From the NCBI GenBank assembly GCA_012842725.1, contig DUSG01000106.1, forward strand, positions 1 to 12,200: 12,200 nt of DNA, in the 5' to 3' direction. Every line of letters starts with the position of its first letter. Positions within the stretch are counted from its first letter, which is position 1. The position numbers and the translations under genes are program-made. Origin of the DNA: Clostridiales bacterium (lineage in GTDB: Bacteria > Bacillota > Clostridia > Lutisporales > Lutisporaceae). Positions 6,248-12,200 of this stretch are shown here, in pieces. The notes beneath the pieces are model-generated. The model worked only from the letters and a program-made list of their open reading frames with translations, was not told where the DNA came from and did no database searches.

Positions 6248-8740
6248 ATGGAGTATTTAGCTCATTTGGATAAAAATAAAGGTTATAAACAATTGTTGAA
6301 AGATCATCTAAAATCAGTTGCTAATCTTATAAAAAAGCAAATACCACCTTTAGTATGCTTTGATGATATAAGCAATGACATTATTAGAGAATTCTGTTAT
6401 TATACGGGATATATTCATGATATAGGGAAATATAGTGATTATTTTCAAGAGTATTTAAAAAATGGAAAGGATAGCCGATTAAAAAATCACGCTCATATTT
6501 CTGCATGTTTTTTATATAACTTTTTAAATGAAAAAGTACAATTATTTGAAGTAGATGATAAAAATGCGAAAATTATTACTTTTTTATATTATATATGTAC
6601 CAGAAGGCACCATGATTCATTGAGAGTAGAAGCCTCATTATTTACTGATGATAAATTAAATGAAATAGAAGAGTTACAAAAACATTTAAGTGAAAAAGCA
6701 AAAGATATATTAGGAGATCTAAATTTAAGACCAAAAGTGAGCATAGAAGAATTTTATAATTATTTTCGTATTGATATGATGAAAAAAAATAAAGCATTTT
6801 TTGAATATATGCCAAGTAAGTTTCATAATGGAAAATTGAGTCATATAAGATGGTACTTTTTTCTCATCTATATATTTTCACTTCTTATAGATATGGACAA
6901 GCTGGATTCTGCTTTAATAGAAATAGAAATGACAAAAAATGTTGCTGTTGATAGGGTTACAGATTATTTACATCTAAAGCATGGTAATGAAAAATCTAGT
7001 TTAAATGAGAGAAGAGAGAAAGCTAGGAAAAATATGGTTCAAGTCATAGAGAATATGAGTGATGAAGAAATTAGAAAGGTGAAATTTTTTACTCTTACAG
7101 CTCCTACAGGTATTGGCAAGACCCTATCATCGCTACAAAGTGCTTTGCTTTTGCAAAAGAGAATAAAAGAATTAGAAAATTATACACCCAAAATAATAGT
7201 TGCTATTCCGTTTATTAATATAATTGAGCAAAATAAAATGGAATATGAGAATGTATTTGGAAGAGATGTAAAAATGATTGTACACCATAGATTAGCTGAT
7301 TTTTCATCTGTTGTTAATTCCACAGAAGAGATTCCTTTAGACAAAGCGTTATTACGTACAGAGGCTTGGGACGGTGATGTAATATTAACTACTTTTGTAC
7401 AGTTTTTTCAATCCATTTATACAGGAGAAAACAGACTTCTAAAGAAAATCAATAAACTTGCAGGAAGTATAGTAATATTGGATGAAATTCAGTCGATTCC
7501 TCAGGAGTATATGCCATTGATTGGAGCAACATTGAAGATGATAGCAAAATACTATGGCACAAGGTTTATATTGATGACAGCTACCCAACCGAAAATATTA
7601 GAATTTGGTGATATGTTATTTAATCAAAGTAGTTATGATAAAGAAGACGGAAAAGAAGTTCAATTGCTACCTGATTATAAATTCTATTTTGAAGGATTAC
7701 AAAGAACAAAATTTGTACCAATATTGGAAGAAGAATTGGATAATGATAAATTTATTAAATTATTCTTTGAAAAGTGGTCTTATTATAAATCTTGTTTGAT
7801 TGTTGTTAATACAATTAAAAGAAGTATAGAACTTTATACAAGAATTAAGGAAACAATTAAAGAAATGGACATAAATATTCCTGTATACTATCTTTCAACA
7901 AATATATTGCCTATTAAAAGAAGGGAAGTAATAGAAAAAGTAAGGGATTTATTAGATAATAATAAACCAGTCATTTTAGTTTCAACTCAAACTATTGAAG
8001 CTGGAGTTGATATGGATTTTGATATGGCTTTTAGGGATTTTGCTCCACTGGATTCATTGATACAAACAGCTGGAAGAGTTAATAGATCGGGGAAAAAGGG
8101 GAATTATCTACCTGTATATATAGTTAAACTAGGTAAAGATAATCAATATATATATGGTTTATCTAATAGAAAATACACGGAAGAGTTATTAAAAGATATG
8201 AATGAAATATTGGAATGTGATTATGTTAAATTAGCAGAGCGTTATTATGATTTAGCTTTAAAAGATGGAGTGGATGATAAATCGAAAACTATATGGGATG
8301 CTATGATGAAACTAGATTTTGAAACTATAAAAGAATTTAAAATGATAGAAGATATTGAAGAAGTCTGTGATGTTTTTGTAGAGATAAATGAGAAAGCTAG
8401 CGCATTGGCAGATGCTTTTGAAAAAGTTATTTCCTATGATGGGAAATCTGATTTTGATTATGATTTATCTGTTGCACTGGGTGATGAATATAAAGACAAA
8501 TATAGAGGGAAACTTGGCATATATGAGGTGAAAGCATTATTAAAACTAATAGAAAGTAAAATGAGTGATTATATTGTGCAAATTAGGAGATCAAAGTTAC
8601 TAGAAAATAAGCCAGTAGAGTTTAATGCAAGAGGAGATATTCAATGCTCATTGTACTGGGTACCTTTTCAGCAAATAGAATACTATTATGATGAAGATAC
8701 TGGATTTATAGATAAGAATGGCAAAGCTTATATCTATTAA
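6248..8740 (+). CDS. cas3: Cas3 nuclease-helicase (HD and superfamily 2 helicase)
   Basis: This 830-aa protein is recruited by target-bound Cascade to nick, unwind and degrade DNA. The N-terminal HD nuclease domain shows H20, the HD pair H57-D58 in YIHDIGKY, H81/H83 in NHAH and H121-H122. The helicase has Walker A APTGIGKT (285-292), the DExx box as DEIQ (412-415), TATQP (444-448) and the motif V-VI region ending QTAGRVNRSG (606-615). All key residues are present, so it should be active. I chose ATG 6248 because AAGGGGGAGAGG (6227-6238) lies at good spacing; the frame is open back into cas5 but that part crosses the hairpin and is unlikely to be translated. The HD and helicase domains are fused in the usual order. 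The gene is 68 bp downstream of cas5. Confidence 0.96.
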   Translation: MEYLAHLDKNKGYKQLLKDHLKSVANLIKKQIPPLVCFDDISNDIIREFCYYTGYIHDIGKYSDYFQEYLKNGKDSRLKNHAHISACFLYNFLNEKVQLFEVDDKNAKIITFLYYICTRRHHDSLRVEASLFTDDKLNEIEELQKHLSEKAKDILGDLNLRPKVSIEEFYNYFRIDMMKKNKAFFEYMPSKFHNGKLSHIRWYFFLIYIFSLLIDMDKLDSALIEIEMTKNVAVDRVTDYLHLKHGNEKSSLNERREKARKNMVQVIENMSDEEIRKVKFFTLTAPTGIGKTLSSLQSALLLQKRIKELENYTPKIIVAIPFINIIEQNKMEYENVFGRDVKMIVHHRLADFSSVVNSTEEIPLDKALLRTEAWDGDVILTTFVQFFQSIYTGENRLLKKINKLAGSIVILDEIQSIPQEYMPLIGATLKMIAKYYGTRFILMTATQPKILEFGDMLFNQSSYDKEDGKEVQLLPDYKFYFEGLQRTKFVPILEEELDNDKFIKLFFEKWSYYKSCLIVVNTIKRSIELYTRIKETIKEMDINIPVYYLSTNILPIKRREVIEKVRDLLDNNKPVILVSTQTIEAGVDMDFDMAFRDFAPLDSLIQTAGRVNRSGKKGNYLPVYIVKLGKDNQYIYGLSNRKYTEELLKDMNEILECDYVKLAERYYDLALKDGVDDKSKTIWDAMMKLDFETIKEFKMIEDIEEVCDVFVEINEKASALADAFEKVISYDGKSDFDYDLSVALGDEYKDKYRGKLGIYEVKALLKLIESKMSDYIVQIRRSKLLENKPVEFNARGDIQCSLYWVPFQQIEYYYDEDTGFIDKNGKAYIY

Positions 8741-8773
8741 AAGTAATGGATGCTTATAATACTTAATTAACAA

Positions 8774-8821
8774 GACATATTTGGTTAATAAAGAAGATTA
8801 TAAAACAATTTTAAATATGTC
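8774..8821. repeat. Inverted repeat in the cas3-cas6 gap
   Basis: GACATATTT (8774-8782) and AAATATGTC (8813-8821) are perfect 9-bp inverted copies 30 bp apart, in the 147-bp gap between cas3 and cas6. The spacing suits a looped pair of operator sites more than a stable RNA hairpin. The same 9-mer occurs in the cas8b promoter at 2174-2182. Confidence 0.4.
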
Positions 8822-8827
8822 AAAAAA

Positions 8828-8856
8828 ATTACATGAATTCTAAAATTTTATATAAT
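8828..8856 (+). promoter_or_regulatory. Candidate promoter for cas6
   Basis: ATTACA (8828-8833, 4 of 6 to consensus) is followed after 17 bp by a perfect TATAAT (8851-8856). The start would be near 8863, just before the ribosome binding site GGGGG (8876-8880). Given the high AT content this is a moderate call, but it fits a separately transcribed cas6. Confidence 0.4.
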
Positions 8857-8887
8857 TATAAAATCGATAAAAAATGGGGGTTCCAAG

Positions 8888-9622
8888 TTGCAAATACGAG
8901 TTAGTTTTATTAGTGATAAGGATATTGTGCTGCCAATACACTATAATGATATTGTACAAGCATTTATATATAGTAATATAGATTATGATTTATCTTGTTT
9001 TTTACATGATAAGGGATTTACAACTAATGGTAGAACGTTTAAAATGTTTTCATTTTCACGTATTATTGGTAGACCTAAAATGAAAGAAGGTAATATAAAT
9101 TTTGGTAAAAAAATTCAGCTTTTTATATCTTCACCACTAGACGATTTTTGTAGTTCAATTGCAAATTATATGTTAAAAAGCAATAATATGTTTCTTGGTA
9201 AAAATAATATTAAAACAGAACAAATAGAAATAAATAATCAGTGTGTAAAAGAAGATAAAATTATTGTAAATACAATGTCACCAATAGTAGTTTATTCAAC
9301 TTTTGTTAGACCGGATAATGGTAAATATACATGTTATTTTATGCCAAAAGAACCTGATTTTAATAGGTTAATAAAAGAAAACCTAATAAAAAAATATAAA
9401 GCATTAGAAAACAAGATAATTGAATCTGATATTGAAGTAATACCATTAGGTCCAGTAAAGCAAAATCTGACTTATTATAAAAAAACAATAATAAAGGGAG
9501 CTTCAGGTAAATTTTTAATAAAGGGTGCAAAAGAATTGTTACAAATAGGAGTGGATACAGGATTTGGAAGCAAGAATAGCCAAGGATTTGGATGTGTAAA
9601 AGTTATAAATAAAGCTCAATGA
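8888..9622 (+). CDS. cas6: Cas6 CRISPR RNA endoribonuclease
   Basis: This 244-aa RAMP protein cuts the array transcript within each repeat to release crRNAs with an 8-nt handle. It starts with TTG at 8888 behind GGGGG (8876-8880); the nearby ATG at 8874 is out of frame. Family marks are LPIHYNDIVQAFIYSNI (15-31), FLHDKGFTTNGRTFKMFSFS (38-57) and the C-terminal glycine-rich loop GVDTGFGSKNSQGFGCVKV. Y28 and H40 fall where the catalytic tyrosine and histidine lie in well-studied Cas6 proteins, so they are the likely catalytic pair. Two in-frame TGA codons end the gene. It is more AT-rich than the adjacent cas4 and cas1 genes and sits between cas3 and cas4, whereas clostridial I-B loci more often place cas6 first. 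It would also process the CreR-like RNA. Confidence 0.92.
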   Translation: MQIRVSFISDKDIVLPIHYNDIVQAFIYSNIDYDLSCFLHDKGFTTNGRTFKMFSFSRIIGRPKMKEGNINFGKKIQLFISSPLDDFCSSIANYMLKSNNMFLGKNNIKTEQIEINNQCVKEDKIIVNTMSPIVVYSTFVRPDNGKYTCYFMPKEPDFNRLIKENLIKKYKALENKIIESDIEVIPLGPVKQNLTYYKKTIIKGASGKFLIKGAKELLQIGVDTGFGSKNSQGFGCVKVINKAQ

Positions 9623-9762
9623 TGAAGAAATATTACGAGGTAAGAATTGAATATGATTTTATAGTTGCATAAAATATTAAATTAAGATTAGATGAAATTA
9701 TTAATGAAAATATCTATAAATTATATTTTATTAAATACAAAAATGACACAAGAATATTTTAA
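9622..9762 (+). pseudogene. Possible small broken reading frame between cas6 and cas4
   Basis: An ATG at 9622 overlaps the cas6 stop by one base and opens 16 codons (MKKYYEVRIEYDFIVA) to TAA at 9670-9672. The same frame then stays open for another 28 codons (including LRLDEIINENIYKLYF) to TAA at 9760-9762. The composition of both halves looks protein-like, which suggests a small gene broken by one stop, but it is too short and AT-rich to be sure, and I recognise no family. It may simply be non-coding spacer. The only other thing I see in the gap is a 32-codon frame at 9692-9790 with no convincing ribosome binding site. Confidence 0.2.
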
Positions 9763-9798
9763 TAACGATAAAACTATGGAAATATTATGAGGTGTGAG

Positions 9799-10290
9799 AT
9801 GAAAGCCAATGGAACCCTTGTATGGTATTATGCCATATGCAAGCGAGAAGTATGGCTTATGAGTAGAAACATTACTCCCGATGAGAAAGATACAAATATC
9901 GAAATCGGCCGGTTTCTTCATGAGGCTCATTATAATAGATCAAAAAAAGAAATAGAGTTTGGAAATGTAAAATTTGATGTTTTGCTTAACACTAAAGATG
10001 AGTTGGTGATTGGAGAGACCAAAAAGTCTTCTAAATTTCAAGAAGCTTCTACCATGCAGCTGCTTTACTACATAAGGGAATTAAAAAAAGCAGGAATAAA
10101 TGCTAAAGGTATTTTGCTTTATCCGGAGGAAAGGAAAAAAGTTGAGGTTGAATTGACCGAAGAGAAAAGTATGCTGCTGGAAAAAGTAGAAAAAGATATT
10201 GAGAATATTATCAACAATGAAACTCCGCCTCCAGTAGTGAAGAATAAATATTGTAAGAGTTGTGGGTACAGAGAGTATTGTTATGCTTAA
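9799..10290 (+). CDS. cas4: Cas4 iron-sulfur exonuclease of the adaptation module
   Basis: This 163-aa RecB-type nuclease trims prespacers and helps select PAM and orientation together with Cas1-Cas2. The nuclease residues are visible: H41 (GRFLHE), D60 (FDVLL), E73 and K75 (GETKKS), and Q87/Y91 (QLLYY). The Fe-S cluster cysteines are C14 (YYAICKR) and C152, C155 and C161 near the C-terminus. Length is normal for a CRISPR Cas4. I place the start at ATG 9799, with GAGGTG at 9789-9794 as ribosome binding site, and the N-terminus MKANGTLVWYY is typical of the family; an in-frame ATG at 9787 would add four residues but has no good site. It is followed by cas1 after 12 bp. Confidence 0.96.
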   Translation: MKANGTLVWYYAICKREVWLMSRNITPDEKDTNIEIGRFLHEAHYNRSKKEIEFGNVKFDVLLNTKDELVIGETKKSSKFQEASTMQLLYYIRELKKAGINAKGILLYPEERKKVEVELTEEKSMLLEKVEKDIENIINNETPPPVVKNKYCKSCGYREYCYA

Positions 10291-10302
10291 GGGGGTCATG
10301 TG

Positions 10303-11295
10303 TTGAAAAGGGATATTTATGTATTTAACAGTGGAGAAATGAAAAGGAAAGATAATACAATACTCTTTGAAACGGAAACTGATAAAAAGTATCTTCCTGT
10401 AGAAGAAGTAAATAATATATGGTTTTTCGGTGAAGTTACTCTTAATAAGTCCTTTTTAGAATTTGTGTCTCAAAAAGAAATATGTCTTCATTTTTTTAAT
10501 TATTATGGCTACTATGTAGGTAGTTTTTATCCAAGAGAGCATCTTAATTCTGGATATGTTATACTCAAACAGGCAGAACATTATTTAGATTATGAAAAGA
10601 GAATGGAAATAGCGAGGGAAATAATTATAACAGGTATAAAGAATATTATTGTCATACTTAAATATTACAATGGGAGAGGAATAGAGCTTAATCAAAAAAT
10701 TGATAGCATAACGAGTAAAATGGAAGAAATGAAATATGTCAATAAAATAGAACAACTGATGGCCCTGGAAGGAAACATAAGAGACGAATATTATACATGT
10801 TTTAATGATATACTCAAAAATGACGATTTTAAATTCATCCAGCGCAGCAAAAGACCGCCTTTGGATAATATCAATTCTTTAATAAGTTTTGGCAATTCAA
10901 TATTGTATACAACAATATTAGGTGAAATATATCAGACTCAATTGGATCCCAGAATAGGTTATTTGCACTCGACCAATGAAAGAAGATTTACCCTAAATTT
11001 GGACATTGCTGAAATATTCAAGCCTATTATTGTAGATAGAACGATATTTTCATTGATAAATAAAGGAGTTCTTACAGGAAAGGATTTTGAAAAAGATTTC
11101 AACGGCATTGTGATATCTGAAAAAGGAAAGAAAAAATTCATAGAAGAATATAACGGAAAATTGGATGCGGTAATAAAGCATCCGAAGTTAAATACAAATG
11201 TGAGCTATAAAAGATTGATAAGGTTAGAGCTTTATAAAATACAGAAACATATTACTGAAGGAGAAAAATATAAGGGCTTTGTTGCGGGGTGGTAA
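10303..11295 (+). CDS. cas1: Cas1 integrase (type I-B)
   Basis: This 330-aa protein is the metal-dependent integrase that inserts new spacers next to the leader with Cas2. The metal-binding residues can be assigned: E156 in ALEGNIRDEYY, H222 in YLHSTNERR and D234 (with E237 nearby) in LDIAEIF. The N-terminus KRDIYVFNSGEMKRKDNTI is the usual Cas1-B start. I favour TTG at 10303, 7 nt after GGGGG (10291-10295); GTG at 10300 would add one residue. It lies in a tight cas4-cas1-cas2 unit, with cas2 starting 1 bp after its stop. A full set of catalytic residues suggests adaptation is functional. Confidence 0.97.
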   Translation: MKRDIYVFNSGEMKRKDNTILFETETDKKYLPVEEVNNIWFFGEVTLNKSFLEFVSQKEICLHFFNYYGYYVGSFYPREHLNSGYVILKQAEHYLDYEKRMEIAREIIITGIKNIIVILKYYNGRGIELNQKIDSITSKMEEMKYVNKIEQLMALEGNIRDEYYTCFNDILKNDDFKFIQRSKRPPLDNINSLISFGNSILYTTILGEIYQTQLDPRIGYLHSTNERRFTLNLDIAEIFKPIIVDRTIFSLINKGVLTGKDFEKDFNGIVISEKGKKKFIEEYNGKLDAVIKHPKLNTNVSYKRLIRLELYKIQKHITEGEKYKGFVAGW

Positions 11296-11296
11296 T

Positions 11297-11560
11297 ATGT
11301 TTGTAATTCTATTTTATGATATCGGAGAAAAAAGGGTCCAAAAAGCATTAAAAATTTGCAGAAAATATTTGACATGGGTTCAGAATTCAGTTTTTGAAGG
11401 AGAAATAACACCTGCGAATCTAAAAAAGCTAAAGCATGAATTATCATCTAAGATGGATAAAAGTGAAGATTCTTTAATTATATATACATTTGCCAATATG
11501 AAGTATTCTACTCGTGAAGTCATTGGATTAGAAAAAAATCCCCAATCCGCATTTTTATAA
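11297..11560 (+). CDS. cas2: Cas2 adaptation protein
   Basis: This 87-aa ferredoxin-fold protein bridges the two Cas1 dimers in the integration complex. It shows the standard opening MFVILFYDIGEKRVQKALKI with the conserved D8, then the RKYLTWVQNSVFEGEIT segment and the strand DSLIIYTF. ATG 11297 has GGGGTGG (11286-11292) as ribosome binding site, inside the end of cas1; the frame is open slightly further up to 11279 but overlaps cas1 and lacks a site. It is the last cas gene, directly before the leader. Confidence 0.96.
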   Translation: MFVILFYDIGEKRVQKALKICRKYLTWVQNSVFEGEITPANLKKLKHELSSKMDKSEDSLIIYTFANMKYSTREVIGLEKNPQSAFL

Positions 11561-11703
11561 TTTCCGTCGACCTATAATCGTGCAAAAAACCCGGACATCG
11601 ATAGAAACGACAATTGTGTAAAATCAAGTTCTTATAAGCTTTACTACCAAAAATATTATAGTATAATAAAATTAAAAAGCCAGTAAATGTGCCATGTGCA
11701 CGG
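11561..11703 (+). promoter_or_regulatory. CRISPR leader
   Basis: This 143-bp non-coding stretch between cas2 and the first repeat is in the leader position; the repeats read with ATTGAAAC at their 3' ends on this strand, so the array is transcribed away from cas2. It contains GTCGACCTATAATCG (11566-11580), of which ACCTATAA is also present in the repeat. A small inverted repeat GTGC-N5-GCAC (11689-11701) sits 2 bp before the first repeat. Either could help place Cas1-Cas2. Confidence 0.8.
11640..11667 (+). promoter_or_regulatory. Candidate promoter of the CRISPR array
   Basis: TTTACT (11640-11645) is followed after 16 bp by a perfect TATAAT (11662-11667). Transcription would start near 11674, about 30 nt before the first repeat. 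Confidence 0.55.
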
Positions 11704-12200
11704 GTACCTAGACTACCTATAAGGAATTGAAACAAAGAATTATCAGACGTATATACAGACCTATATGTGTACCTAGACTACCTATAAGGAATTGAAACAT
11801 AGTCACAGTGAAAGAATAGACAGAATAGAATTGGTACCTAGACTACCTATAAGGAATTGAAACGCGTCTGCAAAAGATTATACTGACCAGCAAATAAGGT
11901 ACCTAGACTACCTATAAGGAATTGAAACGATTGTTCAAACGTTCCTCTAATCGTCCATTTGCCAGTACCTAGACTACCTATAAGGAATTGAAACATATTC
12001 GACAATAAATATGCAGATGTCAAGCAGATAATCAGGTACCTAGACTACCTATAAGGAATTGAAACAGCCCCTGCCGCTGTCCTTCTCTAATGATTGCCGG
12101 TAGGTACCTAGACTACCTATAAGGAATTGAAACAGGCACAGCACATATAGTACGAGTGAGGTGTTAATGCGTACCTAGACTACCTATAAGGAATTGAAAC
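11704..12200 (+). CRISPR. CRISPR array, type I-B, 8 repeats and 7 spacers, open at the window end
   Basis: Eight identical 30-nt repeats begin GTACCTAGAC and end GGAATTGAAAC, at 11704-11733, 11769-11798, 11834-11863, 11899-11928, 11965-11994, 12036-12065, 12104-12133 and 12171-12200. Spacers are 35, 35, 35, 36, 41, 38 and 37 nt. The ATTGAAAC end is the usual crRNA 5' handle, and a CCT/AGG mini-stem lies just before it. No spacer matches elsewhere in the window that I can see. The last visible repeat is undamaged and coincides with the window end, so the array probably continues. Perfect repeats and a full adaptation module suggest an active array. Spacer 6 is clearly richer in GC than the host sequence, as expected for foreign DNA. 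Confidence 0.99.

Noticed and set aside
11525..11555. GGATT/AATCC with following T-run as a terminator after cas2
   Set aside because: The stem is only 5 bp with a long loop and lies inside the cas2 coding sequence.

Overview
The window carries a complete subtype I-B CRISPR-Cas locus from a low-GC bacterium. AT-rich codon use, strong GGAGG-type ribosome binding sites, a Cas8b/Csh1-like large subunit, and 30-nt repeats ending in ATTGAAAC all point to a clostridial Firmicute. I cannot name the species from sequence alone.

Layout. At 1-566 (minus) is the N-terminal part of an AraC-type regulator that runs off the window. After a 383-bp divergent spacer, a WYL-domain regulator (950-1945, plus) precedes the cas genes. 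From 2265 the genes run on the plus strand in the order cas8b, cas7, cas5, cas3, cas6, cas4, cas1, cas2. They are followed by a leader (11561-11703) and a CRISPR array (11704 to the window end, 8 identical repeats and 7 spacers). cas8b-cas7-cas5 are tightly coupled and encode the Cascade core. A strong 15-bp hairpin separates cas5 from cas3. cas6 sits in an unusual place between cas3 and cas4, flanked by AT-rich gaps. cas4-cas1-cas2 form a tight adaptation module next to the leader.

The most interesting element lies in the gap between the WYL gene and cas8b and encodes no protein. On the minus strand, a degenerate repeat (2113 to 2084, 26 of 30 identical to the array repeat) is followed by a 21-nt pseudo-spacer and a second, more decayed repeat (2062 to 2033). 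A perfect TATAAT lies upstream and a hairpin terminator downstream. The first 10 nt of the pseudo-spacer match, without a gap, a site in the cas8b 5' untranslated region (2232-2241), and that site is flanked by TTA in the PAM position. This is the architecture of a crRNA-like regulatory RNA (CreR/CreA type). The simplest reading is that Cascade, loaded with this short partly matching guide, binds just downstream of the cas8b promoter and represses its own operon. The decay pattern fits this: the first repeat keeps its Cas6 site and most of the 8-nt handle, while the second keeps the 22 nt that would form the 3' tail and has lost the handle.

How the parts work together. Cas6 would process both the array transcript and the CreR-like RNA. 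Cas8b-Cas7-Cas5 form the surveillance complex, Cas3 degrades targets, and Cas4-Cas1-Cas2 acquire spacers. Expression is probably controlled by the CreR-like RNA, perhaps also by the WYL protein, and by the cas5-cas3 hairpin. The protein-coding part is a known kind of system; the regulatory RNA and the other intergenic structures are what deserve attention.
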